Source: Micromonospora carbonacea (GTDB taxonomy: Bacteria > Actinomycetota > Actinomycetes > Mycobacteriales > Micromonosporaceae). Taken from it: DNA of 64,000 nucleotides. The stretch is taken from positions 1,710,001 to 1,774,000 of the forward strand of contig NZ_JACHMZ010000001.1 in NCBI RefSeq assembly GCF_014205165.1, read 5' to 3'. Numbering within the stretch: position 1 is the stretch's first letter; each line of letters begins with the position of its first letter. The notes below the pieces were generated by a model that had not been told where the DNA came from, did no database searches, and saw only the letters and a list, made by a program, of their open reading frames with translations. Shown here piece by piece: positions 47,602-58,118 of this stretch. A program made the translations under genes and the position numbers.

Positions 47602-48618
47602 TCACTCGTTGGTGCTCGTGCCGGCGTGGGCGCTGATCCCCGCCTCGGCCCGCTTCGCCGTCGCCGGGTCCTTCCAGACGTGCACCCGCTGGGCGGGTCG
47701 CTGCTGCAACCCCCGGAGGCCGGCCATCGCCCCCAGCGCCTCGGCGTAGACCTGGTCGGCGTCCAGCCGGCGCAGCTCCTCGGCCAGCTCGTCGCCGAGC
47801 GGCCGGCGGGTCAGCGGCAACTGCCGGTCGTCCTGCCCGGTGCGCCGGAAGGTCGCCACGCTGTCGTCCCGGGTGAGGGTCAGCTCGTCGCCGTTGGCGC
47901 AGCTGAGCTGCACCTCGCGCATCCTGGGCGCGTCCGGCGCGGGCTCCCAGCGCGGGGCGATGCCGAGCCGGCTGGTCAGCCAGCCGCACATCAGCGCCGC
48001 CGTCGGGTCGGTCGGCGGGGCCACCACCCGGGCCTCGGTCACCCGCGCCTCGGTGGTGTCGAACGCCCCGGCGACCAGCGTGCGCCACGGGGTGATCCGG
48101 GTCCACGCCAGGTCCGTGTCGCCCGGCGCGTAGTCGCGGGCCCGCTGGCGCAGCGCCGCGATCGGGTCGTCGGCCTGCGCCGAGTCGGTGATCCGCCGGT
48201 CGGCGACGACGCCCAGGAAGTCCGTCGCGATCTCGGCCGGCGGCTCGCCGTGCCACCACGTCACCACGGGCACGTCCGGCACCAGCAGCGGCATCACCAC
48301 CGACTCGGCGTGCAGCGCCAGCCGGCCGTACATCCGGGTGACCACGGCCTCGCACGGGCCGAGCCGCCCGCCGACGACGATCTCCGCGTCGAGGCGGTTG
48401 CGGTCCCGCTCGATGTCGGAGCGGACCACCACGAGCAGCCGGCACGGGTGGGCGGCGGCGGCGATGGTCGCCGCCGCCTCCGCCTCGCGGACCCGCTTCT
48501 CGTCGACCACCACGATCAGGGTGAGCGCCATGCCGCTGGCCACCCCGCCCGCGCTGCGCCGCTCGGCGGCGAGCGCCTTGACCACCTCGTTGCCGGTGGT
48601 GTCCCACAGCCCGATCAA
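47602..48618 (-). CDS. opcA: Glucose-6-phosphate dehydrogenase assembly protein OpcA
   Basis: 338-residue allosteric partner of glucose-6-phosphate dehydrogenase in actinobacteria and cyanobacteria; it activates the Zwf tetramer and links it to redox state. Typical blocks are WDTTGNEVVKALAAERR at the N-terminus, PVVTWWHGEPP near the middle and the TRRPLGDELAEELRRLDADQVY C-terminal part. The start is TTG 48618, supported by AGGAGG six bases upstream. It follows zwf after 31 bases; that gap holds a GCGAGC-type repeat related to one in the sufD 3' end. Confidence 0.93.
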   Translation of the reverse strand: MIGLWDTTGNEVVKALAAERRSAGGVASGMALTLIVVVDEKRVREAEAAATIAAAAHPCRLLVVVRSDIERDRNRLDAEIVVGGRLGPCEAVVTRMYGRLALHAESVVMPLLVPDVPVVTWWHGEPPAEIATDFLGVVADRRITDSAQADDPIAALRQRARDYAPGDTDLAWTRITPWRTLVAGAFDTTEARVTEARVVAPPTDPTAALMCGWLTSRLGIAPRWEPAPDAPRMREVQLSCANGDELTLTRDDSVATFRRTGQDDRQLPLTRRPLGDELAEELRRLDADQVYAEALGAMAGLRGLQQRPAQRVHVWKDPATAKRAEAGISAHAGTSTNE

Positions 48619-48649
48619 TGGAGCCTCCTGGTCTGCTCGCTGTGCTCGC

Positions 48650-50164
48650 TCACGCTCTGCGCCACGCCCGACCCTCGCGGGCCAGCATCTCGTCGGCGGC
48701 GCGCGGACCCCACTCGCCGGACCGGTACGGCTCCGGCTTCGTGCCCTCCCAGGCGTGCTCCAGCGGGTCCACCACCGCCCAGCTCTGCTCGACCTCGGCG
48801 GCGTCCGGGAAGAGGGTACGGTCGCCGATCAGCACGTCCAGCACCAGCCGCTCGTACGCCTCGGGGCTGGACTCGGTGAACGCCTCGCCGTACTGGAAGT
48901 CCATCGCGATGTCGCGGACCTCCATCGTGGTGCCCGGCACCTTCGAGCCGAACTTGAGCACCACGCCCTCGTCGGGCTGCACCCGGATGACGAGCTGGTT
49001 GGGGCCGAGGGACTCCATGTCGGCCTGGTTGAACGGCAGGTGCGGGGCCTTCTTGAACATGATGGCGACCTCGGTGACCCGCCGGGGCAGCCGCTTGCCG
49101 GCCCGGATGTAGAACGGCACCCCGGCCCAGCGCCGGTTCTGGATGCCCAGCTCCACCGCCACGTACGTCTCGGTGGTCGAGTCGGCCGGCACGCCGTCCT
49201 CGTCGAGGTAGCCGACGGCCCGCTGGCCGCCCACCCAGCCGGGCAGGTACTGGCCGCGCACAGTGCCCCGCGAGACGTCCTTCGGCAGGGTGATCGCCTT
49301 GAGCACCTTCAGCTTCTCGGCGCGGATCTCGTCGGCGTCGAAGCTGGTCGGCTCCTCCATCGCGACCAGCGCGAGGAGCTGGAGCAGGTGGTTCTGGAGC
49401 ACGTCGCGGGCCGTGCCGACCGAGTCGTAGAAGCCCGCCCGGCTGCCGATGCCGACGTCCTCGGCCATGGTGATCTGCACGGAGTCGACGTACTTGGAGT
49501 TCCACAGCGGCTCGAACAGGCTGTTGGCGAACCGCAGGGCCAGGATGTTCTGGACGGTCTCCTTGCCCAGGTAGTGGTCGATCCGGAAGACGTCCTGCCG
49601 GGTGAAGACGTCGTCGACGAGGTCGTTGAGCTCCTTGGCCGACGGCAGGTCGTGCCCGAACGGCTTCTCCACCACCACCCGACGCCAGCCGCCGCACTTC
49701 TCGTTGTCGGCCATCCCGGTGCGGGCGAGCTGCTTGAGCACCACGGGGAACGCCGCCGGGGGGATCGAGAAGTAGAACGCCGCGTTGCCGTGGATGCCGT
49801 GGCTCTCGCGCAGGTTGTTCAGGGTCTGGGCGAGCTTGTCGAAGGCGGCGTCGTCGTCGAACGAGCCGCCGACGAACTTGATGTTGCCGGCCAGCCGGCC
49901 CCAGACCTCCTCCCGCCACGGTGTCCGGGCGTGCTCCTTCGCCGCGTCGTGGGCCAGCGACTCGAAGTCGCCGTCGCACCAGTCGCGCCGGGCGAAGCCC
50001 AGCACCACGAAGCCGGGCGGCAGCAGCCCCCGGTTCGCCAGGTCGTAGACCGCCGGCAGCAGCTTCTTCCGCGCCAGGTCACCGGTCACCCCGAAGATCA
50101 CCAGAGCGCAGGGCTCCGGGATCCGCGGCAGCCGCCGGTCCTGCGGGTCGCGCAGCGGGTTCAC
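48650..50164 (-). CDS. zwf: Glucose-6-phosphate 1-dehydrogenase
   Basis: Oxidises glucose-6-phosphate to 6-phosphogluconolactone and makes NADPH. 504 residues: NADP-binding [12 protein letters not shown] (about 23-34), the active-site motif RIDHYLGKE (about 194-202, His197) and KPFGHDL. GTG 50164 is preceded by GGAGGTGATCC, a nearly full-length match to the 16S anti-Shine-Dalgarno, so strong expression is expected. Between pgi upstream (124 bases) and opcA downstream in the pentose phosphate operon. Confidence 0.97.
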   Translation of the reverse strand: MNPLRDPQDRRLPRIPEPCALVIFGVTGDLARKKLLPAVYDLANRGLLPPGFVVLGFARRDWCDGDFESLAHDAAKEHARTPWREEVWGRLAGNIKFVGGSFDDDAAFDKLAQTLNNLRESHGIHGNAAFYFSIPPAAFPVVLKQLARTGMADNEKCGGWRRVVVEKPFGHDLPSAKELNDLVDDVFTRQDVFRIDHYLGKETVQNILALRFANSLFEPLWNSKYVDSVQITMAEDVGIGSRAGFYDSVGTARDVLQNHLLQLLALVAMEEPTSFDADEIRAEKLKVLKAITLPKDVSRGTVRGQYLPGWVGGQRAVGYLDEDGVPADSTTETYVAVELGIQNRRWAGVPFYIRAGKRLPRRVTEVAIMFKKAPHLPFNQADMESLGPNQLVIRVQPDEGVVLKFGSKVPGTTMEVRDIAMDFQYGEAFTESSPEAYERLVLDVLIGDRTLFPDAAEVEQSWAVVDPLEHAWEGTKPEPYRSGEWGPRAADEMLAREGRAWRRA

Positions 50165-50288
50165 CGGATCACCTCCGGACCCACCAGGGTCACCTCGGTC
50201 CGCGACTGCGGGGCTCGCAAGACCGGCCCACTCCTCGCACGCACGGTGCCTCCTAGCTCCGCTGGTTCCACATCGTCCATCGTCACGC

Positions 50289-51920
50289 TCACAGTTGCCG
50301 GGCCGCGGCGAGCAGCTGGGCCACCCCCGCCGACCGGTCGGTCAGGTGCAGCCGCAGCACCGGGCGGCCCCGGCGGGCCAGGGCCCACCGATCGCCGGCG
50401 GCCTGGGCGGCCTGGAGCCTCCCGAGGGAGTACGGCTTTCCGGGCACCGGCAGATCATCCCCGACCGTACCGGTCAACTGAAGGAAACTCCCTACCTGTG
50501 GACCACCCTTGTGGTACTGGCCGGTGGCGTGCAGGTAGCGCGGCCCCCAACCGAACGTCACCGGCCGGGCGGTCGCCCCGGCGAGCAGCGGCCGCAGGCC
50601 GGTGACCTCGGCGTCGCCGAGCCGATCGAGATAGGCCAGGACCGCCAGGTATCCGCTGGCGTCGATGCCGTCGACCAGGTGCCGCAGCGCGCCGGCCAGG
50701 TCGGCCGGGCCGCCTGCCGGGGCGTACACCTCGATCGCGCCCTCGGTCGACGACGGCGGCCGGGCCGGCGTGGCCGAGGCGAGGCACCGCTCGACCTGCT
50801 CCCGGCCCGCGGCGGCGTCCGGCTGGTCGAACGGGTCCACCCCGAGCACCGCCCCCGCGATCGCCGTGGCGTACTGCCAGGTGAGGAACTGCGCGCCCAG
50901 CGGGCCGTTGACCGCCACGTCCGGGGCGCGGCCCCCGCCGGGCACCGCGCCGGGGGAGAGCGACCCGCCGTAGCTGACGGCGAGCACGTCGGGCCCCGCG
51001 CCGCCGGGGGCGGCGGGGGACTCCAGCACCACCGGCAGGAGGCCCCGCCCCGCCTTGCCGGTCGACCCGGCGAGGAGCTGCTCGATCCAGTCGCCGAGCC
51101 CGTCGAGCCCCGTGCCGTCGGGCACGAGGGCCACCGTGTCCCGGCCGCCGGTGGCCGCCGCGCCGAGGGCGGCGCCGAGCGCCAGCCCCGGGTTGTCGAC
51201 GTCGCGGCCCAGCGCCCCGGTGAGCGCGCCGGCCTGCTCCAGCAGCTCGTCGACGGCCACGCCGGCCAGCGCCGCCGGCACCAGCCCGAACGCGGTCAGC
51301 GCCGCGTACGGGCCGCCCACCCGCGGGTCGGCGGGCACGGTGACCGCGCCCAGCCCGGCGGCCACCGCCTCCAGCGGGGAACCCGGGTCGGTGACCACCA
51401 CGAAGTGCCGGCCCGCCTCCGCCGCGGTCAGCCCGGAGTCCAGGAACGCCTGCCGGTAGACCCGCCAGTGGCCGTCGGTCTCCACGGATCCGCCGGCCAG
51501 CACCACCACCGTGCGGTCGAGGCGGTCGGCCAGCGCCCGGCGGACCTGGCCCGCGTCGGTGGTGTCGAGCACGGTCAGCGGCCGGCCCAGGGCCCGGGTG
51601 ACGGCCTCGGCGGCCAGCGTGGAGCCGCCCGTCCCGGCCGCCACCACGTGGTCGAGGTCGCCCAGCTCGGCCGCCAGCTCGGCGAGCTGGGGCAGCAGCT
51701 CGACGCCGCGGCGGTGGGCGTCCAGCCAGCCGAGCCGGGTCCGCGCCGTCGCCTCGGCCGCCGGCCCCCACAGCGTCGGGTCCTGCGCCGCCAGCCGCGC
51801 CGGCACGCCCCCGGCGACGAGGGCCTGCCGGACGGGCGCGGACCGGTCGACCCGGTCCGCGCCGTGCACGGCCAGCCCGGCGGACGCGTCCGCCGGGCTG
51901 GCCGTCGGCGCGTCGCTCAC
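50289..51920 (-). CDS. pgi: Glucose-6-phosphate isomerase
   Basis: Interconverts glucose-6-phosphate and fructose-6-phosphate, tying the pentose phosphate operon to glycolysis. 543 residues with two SIS domains: [15 protein letters not shown] (phosphate binding), [14 protein letters not shown], and the C-terminal [15 protein letters not shown] with His470. It is a divergent actinobacterial form, noticeably shorter in some loops than E. coli Pgi. GTG 51920 begins the conserved part after GGGGTGG; the frame upstream lacks protein character. It lies between tal and zwf, a usual position in this lineage. Confidence 0.9.
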   Translation of the reverse strand: MSDAPTASPADASAGLAVHGADRVDRSAPVRQALVAGGVPARLAAQDPTLWGPAAEATARTRLGWLDAHRRGVELLPQLAELAAELGDLDHVVAAGTGGSTLAAEAVTRALGRPLTVLDTTDAGQVRRALADRLDRTVVVLAGGSVETDGHWRVYRQAFLDSGLTAAEAGRHFVVVTDPGSPLEAVAAGLGAVTVPADPRVGGPYAALTAFGLVPAALAGVAVDELLEQAGALTGALGRDVDNPGLALGAALGAAATGGRDTVALVPDGTGLDGLGDWIEQLLAGSTGKAGRGLLPVVLESPAAPGGAGPDVLAVSYGGSLSPGAVPGGGRAPDVAVNGPLGAQFLTWQYATAIAGAVLGVDPFDQPDAAAGREQVERCLASATPARPPSSTEGAIEVYAPAGGPADLAGALRHLVDGIDASGYLAVLAYLDRLGDAEVTGLRPLLAGATARPVTFGWGPRYLHATGQYHKGGPQVGSFLQLTGTVGDDLPVPGKPYSLGRLQAAQAAGDRWALARRGRPVLRLHLTDRSAGVAQLLAAARQL

Positions 51921-52041
51921 GTCGCCACCCCGGCCCACCACCGGTCCGCCGGGGGCGGGCCGACGGGGTGACCCGGGGGCGACGGGTCGACGGCGCGGGA
52001 CGCCGCGGGGCGGTGCCCCGGGGCGTCGCCACGACCGTCTG

Positions 52042-53220
52042 TCACGCGTTGCCACCCACCTGCTGTGCCTTGTCCGCGTTGCCCTGGGCGGCCTGGCCGG
52101 GCCGCCCGGTGCCCTGGCCCGCCGCGGCGAGCGACTTGCGCACCCCGTCGAGCAGCTCCTGCCAGCTCGCCTCGAACTTCTCCACGCCCTCGCGCTCCAG
52201 GACGCCGATCACGTCGGACATGTCGACGCCGACCGACCCCAGGTCGGTGAAGACCTGGCGGGCCGCGTCGTACGCGCCGGTGACGGTGTCCCCGCGCGTC
52301 TCGCCGTGGTCGGCGTACGCGTGGATCACCGACTCCGGCATCGTGTTGACCGTGCCGGGGGCGATCAGCTCCTCGACGTAGATGACGTCCCGGTAGTCCG
52401 GGTTCTTCGTCGAGGTGGACGCCCACAGCGGGCGCTGCGGGTGCGCCCCGGCGTCGGCGAGGGCCTGCCACCGGTCGGAGGAGAACACCTCGCTGTAGCG
52501 CTCGTAGGCGAGCTGGGCGTTGGCCACGGCGGCCTTGCCGCGCAGCGCCTTCGCCTGCTCGGAGCCGATCTTCTCCAGCCGCTTGTCGACCTCGCTGTCG
52601 ACCCGGGAGACGAAGAACGACGCCACCGAGCCGATCTTCGACAGGTCGTGGCCGTTGGCCTTCGCCTGCTCCAGGCCGGCGAGGAACGCCTCCATCACCT
52701 GCGAGTAGCGGTCCAGGCCGAAGATCAGCGTGACGTTGACGCTGATCCCCTCGGCCAGGGTCGCGGTGATCGCCGGCAGGCCCGCCTCGGTGGCCGGGAT
52801 CTTGATGTAGAGGTTGGGCCGGTCGACCAGCCACCACAGGGCCTTGGCCTCGGCGACCGTCTTCTCCGTCTCGTGCGCCAGCCGCGGGTCCACCTCGATG
52901 GAGACCCGGCCGTCGACGCCCTGGCTGCCGTCGTACGACGGGCGCATCACGTCGCACGCCCACCGCACGTCGTACGTGGTGAGCATGCGCACCGCCTCCT
53001 CCACCTCCACCCCACGGGTGGCGAGGTCGCGCAGCTGCCCGTCGTAGGTGTCGGCGTCGGCGAGCGCCTTCGCGAAGATCGTCGGGTTGGTGGTCACCCC
53101 GGCCACGTGCTGCTCCCGGCGGAGCTGGTCCAGCCCGCCGGAGCTCAGCCGCACCCGGGAGAGGTCGTCGAGCCAGACCGCCACCCCGGCGGCGGTGAGT
53201 TCGCTGAGCCTGTCCGTCAT
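52042..53220 (-). CDS. tal: Transaldolase
   Basis: Transfers a dihydroxyacetone unit between sedoheptulose-7-phosphate and glyceraldehyde-3-phosphate. 392 residues: [13 protein letters not shown] near residue 41, [25 protein letters not shown], and the Schiff-base lysine Lys272 in [11 protein letters not shown]. The final 30 residues ([21 protein letters not shown]) are a flexible low-complexity tail not needed for the fold. ATG 53220 lies 17 bases after the tkt stop with GAGGA upstream. Confidence 0.96.
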   Translation of the reverse strand: MTDRLSELTAAGVAVWLDDLSRVRLSSGGLDQLRREQHVAGVTTNPTIFAKALADADTYDGQLRDLATRGVEVEEAVRMLTTYDVRWACDVMRPSYDGSQGVDGRVSIEVDPRLAHETEKTVAEAKALWWLVDRPNLYIKIPATEAGLPAITATLAEGISVNVTLIFGLDRYSQVMEAFLAGLEQAKANGHDLSKIGSVASFFVSRVDSEVDKRLEKIGSEQAKALRGKAAVANAQLAYERYSEVFSSDRWQALADAGAHPQRPLWASTSTKNPDYRDVIYVEELIAPGTVNTMPESVIHAYADHGETRGDTVTGAYDAARQVFTDLGSVGVDMSDVIGVLEREGVEKFEASWQELLDGVRKSLAAAGQGTGRPGQAAQGNADKAQQVGGNA

Positions 53221-53237
53221 GTCGTCCTCGCTCCCCT

Positions 53238-55376
53238 TCAGTTGCCGGTCGTGAAACCGGTGATGTCGCCCACCCGGGTGAGCGCCGCGTGCGCGGCGGC
53301 CACGATCCGGTCGGGGGTGAAGCCGAACTGCTCGAAGAGCACCGTGTGCGGGGCGCTCGCGCCGTAGTGCTCGATGCTGACGCTCTCGCCGGTGTCGCCG
53401 ACGATGCCGCGCCACGACATCGCGATGCCCGCCTCCACGCTCACCCGGGCCTTGACCCCGCGCGGCAGGACCGACTCGCGGTACGCCTCGTCCTGCTCGT
53501 AGAACCACTCCTGGCACGGCATCGACACCACCCGGGTGGGGGTGCCGTCGGCCTCCAGCCGCTCCCGGGCGGTGAGGCAGAGCTGCACCTCCGAGCCGGT
53601 GCCGATGATGATCACCTGCGGCTTGCCGCCCGACGCCTCGGCCAGCACGTAGCCGCCCTTGACGACGCCCTCGGCGCCGGCCAGGGTCGACCGGTCCAGC
53701 GTCGGCAGGGCCTGCCGGCTCAGCGCCAGCGCGGTCGGCCGGTCGGTGTGCTCCAGGGCCTGCCGCCACGCCCACGCGGTCTCGTTGGCGTCGGCCGGGC
53801 GGACCACGTCCAGGCCGGGGATGGCGCGCAGCGCGGTCAGGTGCTCCACCGGCTGGTGGGTCGGGCCGTCCTCGCCGAGGCCGATCGAGTCGTGCGTCCA
53901 GACGTAGACCACCGGCAGCTTCATCAGCGCGGCGAGCCGCACCGACGGGCGCATGTAGTCGCTGAACACCAGGAACGTGCCGCCGTACGGGCGGGTGCCG
54001 CCGTGCAGGGCGATGCCGTTGAGGATCGCGCCCATCGCGTGCTCGCGGATGCCGAAGTGCAGCGTGCGGCCGTACTCGTGGCCCGGGAAGTCCTTGGTGG
54101 CGTGCACCGCCGGGACGAACGACGGCTCGCCCTTCATGGTGGTGTTGTTGCTCTCGGCCAGGTCGGCCGAGCCGCCCCACAGCTCCGGCAGCACCGGGGC
54201 GAGGGCCTCCAGCACCTTGCCGGACGCGGCCCGGGTGGCCACGCCCTTGGCGTCGGCCGGGAACGTCGGCAGCGCCTCGGTCCAGCCCTCCGGCAGCGCC
54301 CGCTGCGCCATCCGGTCCCACAGCGCCTTGCGCTCCGGGTTGGCCTCGGCCCAGCCCGCGTACGTCCGCTCCCACTCCTGCTGCGCCGCCGCGCCGCGCT
54401 CCAGGACCCGGCGGGCGTGCCCGAGGACGTCCTCGTCGACCTGGAAGCTCTGCGCCGGGTCGAAGCCGAGCAGCTCCTTGGTGGCGGCCACCTCGCTCGC
54501 GCCGAGCGCCGAGCCGTGGATCTTGCCGGTGTTCTTCTTGTTGGGCGCGGGCCAGCCGATGATGGTGCGCAGCGCGACGAAGGAGGGTCGGCCGGTCTCG
54601 GCCCTCGCCGCCAGCAGCGCCCGGTGCAGCGCCTCGACGTCCTCGTGGTAGTCGCCCTGGTCGGCGTCGCCGGCGCGCCAGTCGACGGTCTGCACGTGCC
54701 AGCCGTACGCCTCGTAGCGGGCCGCGACGTCCTCGCTCTTGGCGATGCGGGTGTCGTCCTCGATCGAGATCTCGTTGTCGTCGTAGATCACGCAGAGGTT
54801 GCCGAGCTGCTGGTGCCCGGCGAGGGCGCTGGCCTCGTGGGTGATGCCCTCCTCGATGTCGCCGTCGGAGGCGATGCACCACACGTCGTGGTCGAAGACC
54901 GACGCGCCCGGCTCGGTCTCCGGGTCGAACAGGCCGCGCTCGCGGCGGGCCGCCATGGCCATGCCGACCGCGTTGCCGAGGCCCTGGCCGAGCGGGCCGG
55001 TGGTGGTCTCCACGCCCGGGGTGTGCCCGTGCTCGGGGTGGCCCGGGGTGAGCGAGCCCCACTGCCGCAGCGACTTGAGGTCGTCCAGGGAGAGCGGGTA
55101 GCCGGAGAGGAAGAGCTGGATGTAGAGGGTCAGGCTGGAGTGGCCGGCGGAGAGCACGAACCTGTCCCGGCCCGGCCAGTTCGGGTCGGCCGGGTTGTGC
55201 CGCATCACGCGGTTGAACAGCAGGTAGGCCGCGGGCGCGAGGCTCATCGCGGTGCCCGGGTGACCGTTGCCGGACTTCTCCACGGCGTCCATGGCCAGCA
55301 CGCGGACGAGGTCCACGGCCCGGCGGTCGAGGTCGGACCAGTTGAGTGCGGGTTGCTCAGGTCGGTTGGCAGCCAC
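53238..55376 (-). CDS. tkt: Transketolase
   Basis: Thiamine-diphosphate enzyme moving two-carbon units among pentose phosphates. 712 residues: [14 protein letters not shown] (about 35-48), TPP/metal-binding [13 protein letters not shown] (about 160-172), and the pyrimidine-domain block [15 protein letters not shown] with the catalytic Glu in [14 protein letters not shown] 55376 has GAGGAG 12 bases upstream. First gene of the pentose phosphate operon; a palindrome and a TAGGGT -10-like element lie just upstream. Confidence 0.96.
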   Translation of the reverse strand: MAANRPEQPALNWSDLDRRAVDLVRVLAMDAVEKSGNGHPGTAMSLAPAAYLLFNRVMRHNPADPNWPGRDRFVLSAGHSSLTLYIQLFLSGYPLSLDDLKSLRQWGSLTPGHPEHGHTPGVETTTGPLGQGLGNAVGMAMAARRERGLFDPETEPGASVFDHDVWCIASDGDIEEGITHEASALAGHQQLGNLCVIYDDNEISIEDDTRIAKSEDVAARYEAYGWHVQTVDWRAGDADQGDYHEDVEALHRALLAARAETGRPSFVALRTIIGWPAPNKKNTGKIHGSALGASEVAATKELLGFDPAQSFQVDEDVLGHARRVLERGAAAQQEWERTYAGWAEANPERKALWDRMAQRALPEGWTEALPTFPADAKGVATRAASGKVLEALAPVLPELWGGSADLAESNNTTMKGEPSFVPAVHATKDFPGHEYGRTLHFGIREHAMGAILNGIALHGGTRPYGGTFLVFSDYMRPSVRLAALMKLPVVYVWTHDSIGLGEDGPTHQPVEHLTALRAIPGLDVVRPADANETAWAWRQALEHTDRPTALALSRQALPTLDRSTLAGAEGVVKGGYVLAEASGGKPQVIIIGTGSEVQLCLTARERLEADGTPTRVVSMPCQEWFYEQDEAYRESVLPRGVKARVSVEAGIAMSWRGIVGDTGESVSIEHYGASAPHTVLFEQFGFTPDRIVAAAHAALTRVGDITGFTTGN

Positions 55377-55420
55377 GATGTGTCGTACTCCTCGGCAGTT
55401 GGGCGGAACCCTCTCGGATG

Positions 55421-55448
55421 ACCCTATCGAGCGGGGGTAAACCCCCGC
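55421..55448 (-). promoter_or_regulatory. Putative tkt operon promoter with overlapping palindrome
   Basis: On the minus strand TAGGGT (55426-55421) fits a TANNNT -10, giving a start near 55414. Immediately upstream, in the -35 area, is GCGGGGGTAAACCCCCGC (55431-55448), an eight-base-arm palindrome. No TTGACA-like -35 is present, so this may be an activator- or repressor-controlled promoter of the tkt operon. Confidence 0.4.
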
Positions 55449-55640
55449 CCCGGGATCTGTGCATGCTCTTCTTTACGCGGTTGGGCGTTTCCGCCGTTCA
55501 ACCGGGGGTGTGACGGTCCGCACCGTGGTCGGGTCGCGCGGGCAGCGAAAACGACGACGCGTAGTGTGTGGGGACGGTGTGTGGGCCCGACGGGTCCGAC
55601 CGACCCGACTCCCCCTGCCGACGCCGGAAGGTGGCAATCC

Positions 55641-56600
55641 GTGAGCACGATCACCGAGCGCCCCGTCAGCAACTCTGCCGGGCAGCCGCCGGTGCGCACG
55701 GTGCCAGGCGCCCCGGTGGCGCCCCGGCGGGACGTCCGGGCGGTGGTCTCGGCGTACGTCTCGCTGACCAAGCCGCGCATCGTCGAGCTGCTGCTGGTGA
55801 CCACCGTCCCGGCGATGATGCTCGCCGAGGGCGGGCTGCCGTCGCTGTGGCTGATGGCGGTGGTCCTGGTGGGCGGCTCGCTCGCCGCCGGTGCGGCCAG
55901 CGTCCTCAACTGCTACATCGACCGGGACATCGACCAGCTCATGCGGCGCACCAAGCGGCGTCCGCTGCCGACGCACACGGTGTCGCCGCGCAGCGCGCTG
56001 GTCTTCGGCCTGGCGCTCGCGGTGGTCTCGGTGACGCTGATGGCGGTGTTCACCAACCTGCTGGCCGCCGGGCTGACCCTGGCCGCGATCGCCTACTACG
56101 ACCTGGTCTACACGCTGTGGCTGAAGCGGACCACGCCGCAGAACACCTTCTGGGGCGGCGCGTGCGGGGCCGCGCCGGTGCTGATCGGCTGGGCCGCGGT
56201 GACCGGCTCGCTGGCCCCGGCGGCGTGGGCGCTGTTCGCGGTGGTCTTCTTCTGGCAGATGCCGCACTTCTATCCGCTCGCGATGAAGTACAAGGCCGAC
56301 TACGCCCGCGCCGGCATCCCGATGCTGCCGGTGGTGGCCTCGGCCCGCCGGGTCAACGCCGAGATCATCGGCTTCGCCTGGCTGACGCTGCTCTCCTCGC
56401 TGGCCGTCTGGCCGCTGGGGATGAGCGCGATCTACGGCGTGACCGCGCTGCTGTCGGGCGGGGTCTTCGTCTACGAGGCGCACCGGCTGTGCCGGCAGGT
56501 GGCCTCCGGTGGCGCGGTCCGGCCGATGCGGCTGTTCCACTGGTCGTACGTCTACCTCACCATCCTGTTCGCTGCCGTCGCCGTCGACGCGCTCGTCTGA
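55641..56600 (+). CDS. ctaB: Protohaem IX farnesyltransferase (haem O synthase)
   Basis: Membrane prenyltransferase that adds farnesyl to haem B, making haem O for cytochrome aa3 oxidase. 319 residues with about nine helices. Signature motifs: [15 protein letters not shown] near residue 42, [21 protein letters not shown] (Asp-rich site, about 90-110) and [25 protein letters not shown] 55641 follows GGAAGGTGG. It is divergent from tkt, as in many actinobacteria; its partner ctaA lies 1.5 kb downstream on the other strand. Confidence 0.96.
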   Translation: MSTITERPVSNSAGQPPVRTVPGAPVAPRRDVRAVVSAYVSLTKPRIVELLLVTTVPAMMLAEGGLPSLWLMAVVLVGGSLAAGAASVLNCYIDRDIDQLMRRTKRRPLPTHTVSPRSALVFGLALAVVSVTLMAVFTNLLAAGLTLAAIAYYDLVYTLWLKRTTPQNTFWGGACGAAPVLIGWAAVTGSLAPAAWALFAVVFFWQMPHFYPLAMKYKADYARAGIPMLPVVASARRVNAEIIGFAWLTLLSSLAVWPLGMSAIYGVTALLSGGVFVYEAHRLCRQVASGGAVRPMRLFHWSYVYLTILFAAVAVDALV

Positions 56601-56829
56601 GCCGTCGATCCGGCGTCCGAGCCATCGATCCGGGGCGACATTCCCGACTTGGGTCGGGCGCGCGCGACTTGTGACGATCGTGTAACTTTGCCAGGCCGCT
56701 TTGGCGCACCGAGTCCCCATATAACCGGGCAAAACACCTGTGGTTCTCCTTAAACCACGGGGTAATCGGCATCACAAATAGTTCATGGTTCTCGCACGTC
56801 CGGATGGAACTCTGCTTAGGCTTCGCGTC

Positions 56830-57165
56830 ATGGCAGAAGGTTCCGATACGACGCTGACGGCTCAGCAGACCGTCGCCGACCAGACCCCTGACGGCCTGGT
56901 CGCGGGCATCAAGTCGTTCGCCGCCGGGCACGGCGGGGCGAAGGCCGTCATCGAGTACGTCGGCAAGCGCGGCGCACGCATCGTCCTCGTCGGCTCCGAC
57001 GGGGTCTGGGGCGACCAGTTCGCGGACGACACCGTCGTCGCGCGCGAGGCGTGCGCCAGGGCGGGGGTCACCGTCGAGAACGCCTGGGAGCGCGAGCTGA
57101 TGGACCAGATGCGCCCGAGCAACGACCTCTGGCGGTCGATGGCCCGGCGCACGATGGCCCGTTGA
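56830..57165 (+). CDS. Conserved hypothetical protein, 111 residues
   Basis: Small cytoplasmic protein, MAEGSDTTLTAQQTVADQTP then KAVIEYVGKRGARIVLVGSDGVWGDQFADD and ERELMDQMRPSNDLWRSMARR. I do not recognise a domain of known function, but the composition is protein-like throughout and the position between ctaB and ctaA recurs in actinobacteria as far as I recall. ATG 56830 is used; the ribosome site is weak. Its stop overlaps the TTG start of the ATP-grasp gene, so the two are probably coupled. The upstream 180 bases are unusually A+T-rich for this window. Confidence 0.75.
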   Translation: MAEGSDTTLTAQQTVADQTPDGLVAGIKSFAAGHGGAKAVIEYVGKRGARIVLVGSDGVWGDQFADDTVVAREACARAGVTVENAWERELMDQMRPSNDLWRSMARRTMAR

Positions 57166-58100
57166 CCGACAACTTGACCGACCACCACCAGTCGACCCGG
57201 GGGGAACCCCGGGTCGCCATCGTCACCTGCGCCGACCTGCCCGACCTGGAGCCCGACGACCGGCTGCTGCTGGCCCCCCTGGCCGCCCGGGGGATCGCGG
57301 CCACCGTCGCCGCCTGGGACGACCCGGCGGCCGACTGGGCCGCGTACGACCTGGTCGTGCTCCGCTCGCCGTGGGACTACGCGCTGCGCCGCGACGAGTT
57401 CGTGGCCTGGGCCGACACCGTGCCCCGGCTGGTCAACCCCGCCGACGTGGTGCGCTGGAACACCGACAAGCGCTACCTCGACGAGCTGGCGGCGGCCCAC
57501 GTGCCCACGGTGCCGACGGGCTGGGTGGCCCCGGGGGAGCCGTGGACGCCCCCCGCCACCGGCGAGCACGTGATCAAGCCGGCGGTCAGCGCCGGCAGCC
57601 AGGACACCGGCCGCTACGACCTCGCCGACCCGGAGCACCGCGAGCTGGCCCTGGCCCACCTGCGCCGCCTGTCGGACGCGGGCCGGGTCGCCATGGTCCA
57701 GCCGTACCTGACCGCGGTGGACACCGCCGGGGAGACGGCCCTGCTGTTCCTCGCCGGCCCCGACGGGCTCGCCTTCAGCCACGCGATCCGCAAGGGTCCG
57801 ATGCTCACCGGCCCCGACCTCGGCCCCGACGGGCTCTACAAGGCCGAGGAGATCACCCCCCGCACGGCCACCCCCGCGCAGCTCGCCGTCGCCGAGCGGG
57901 TGCTCGCGGCGGTCCCCGGCGGCACGCGGCGGCTGCTCTACGCCCGGGTGGACCTGATCCCCGGCCCGGACGGCGCGCCCGTCCTGGTCGAGCTGGAGCT
58001 GACCGAGCCGTCGCTGTTCCTCGGGCACGCCGACGGGGCCCCCGAGCGGCTCGCCGACGCCGTCGTCACCCACCTCGCCCGCCTGCCCCGTCCCCGCTAG
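57162..58100 (+). CDS. ATP-grasp domain protein, RimK/glutathione-synthetase-like
   Basis: 312-residue ATP-grasp ligase-like protein. RVAIVTCADLPDLEPDD and LVVLRSPWDYALRRDEF form the N-terminal domain; GEHVIKPAVSAGSQDTGRY is the ATP-binding loop with the phosphate-binding Lys; VELELTEPSLFLGHADGAPERLADAVV is the metal-binding C-terminal end. Related proteins join amino acids or make peptides, but the substrates are unknown. The only starts before the conserved region are TTG 57162, overlapping the previous stop (TTGA), and TTG 57174. I take the first. Confidence 0.82.
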   Translation: MTDNLTDHHQSTRGEPRVAIVTCADLPDLEPDDRLLLAPLAARGIAATVAAWDDPAADWAAYDLVVLRSPWDYALRRDEFVAWADTVPRLVNPADVVRWNTDKRYLDELAAAHVPTVPTGWVAPGEPWTPPATGEHVIKPAVSAGSQDTGRYDLADPEHRELALAHLRRLSDAGRVAMVQPYLTAVDTAGETALLFLAGPDGLAFSHAIRKGPMLTGPDLGPDGLYKAEEITPRTATPAQLAVAERVLAAVPGGTRRLLYARVDLIPGPDGAPVLVELELTEPSLFLGHADGAPERLADAVVTHLARLPRPR

Positions 58101-58118
58101 GGCGGCCGGGGCGGGGCG

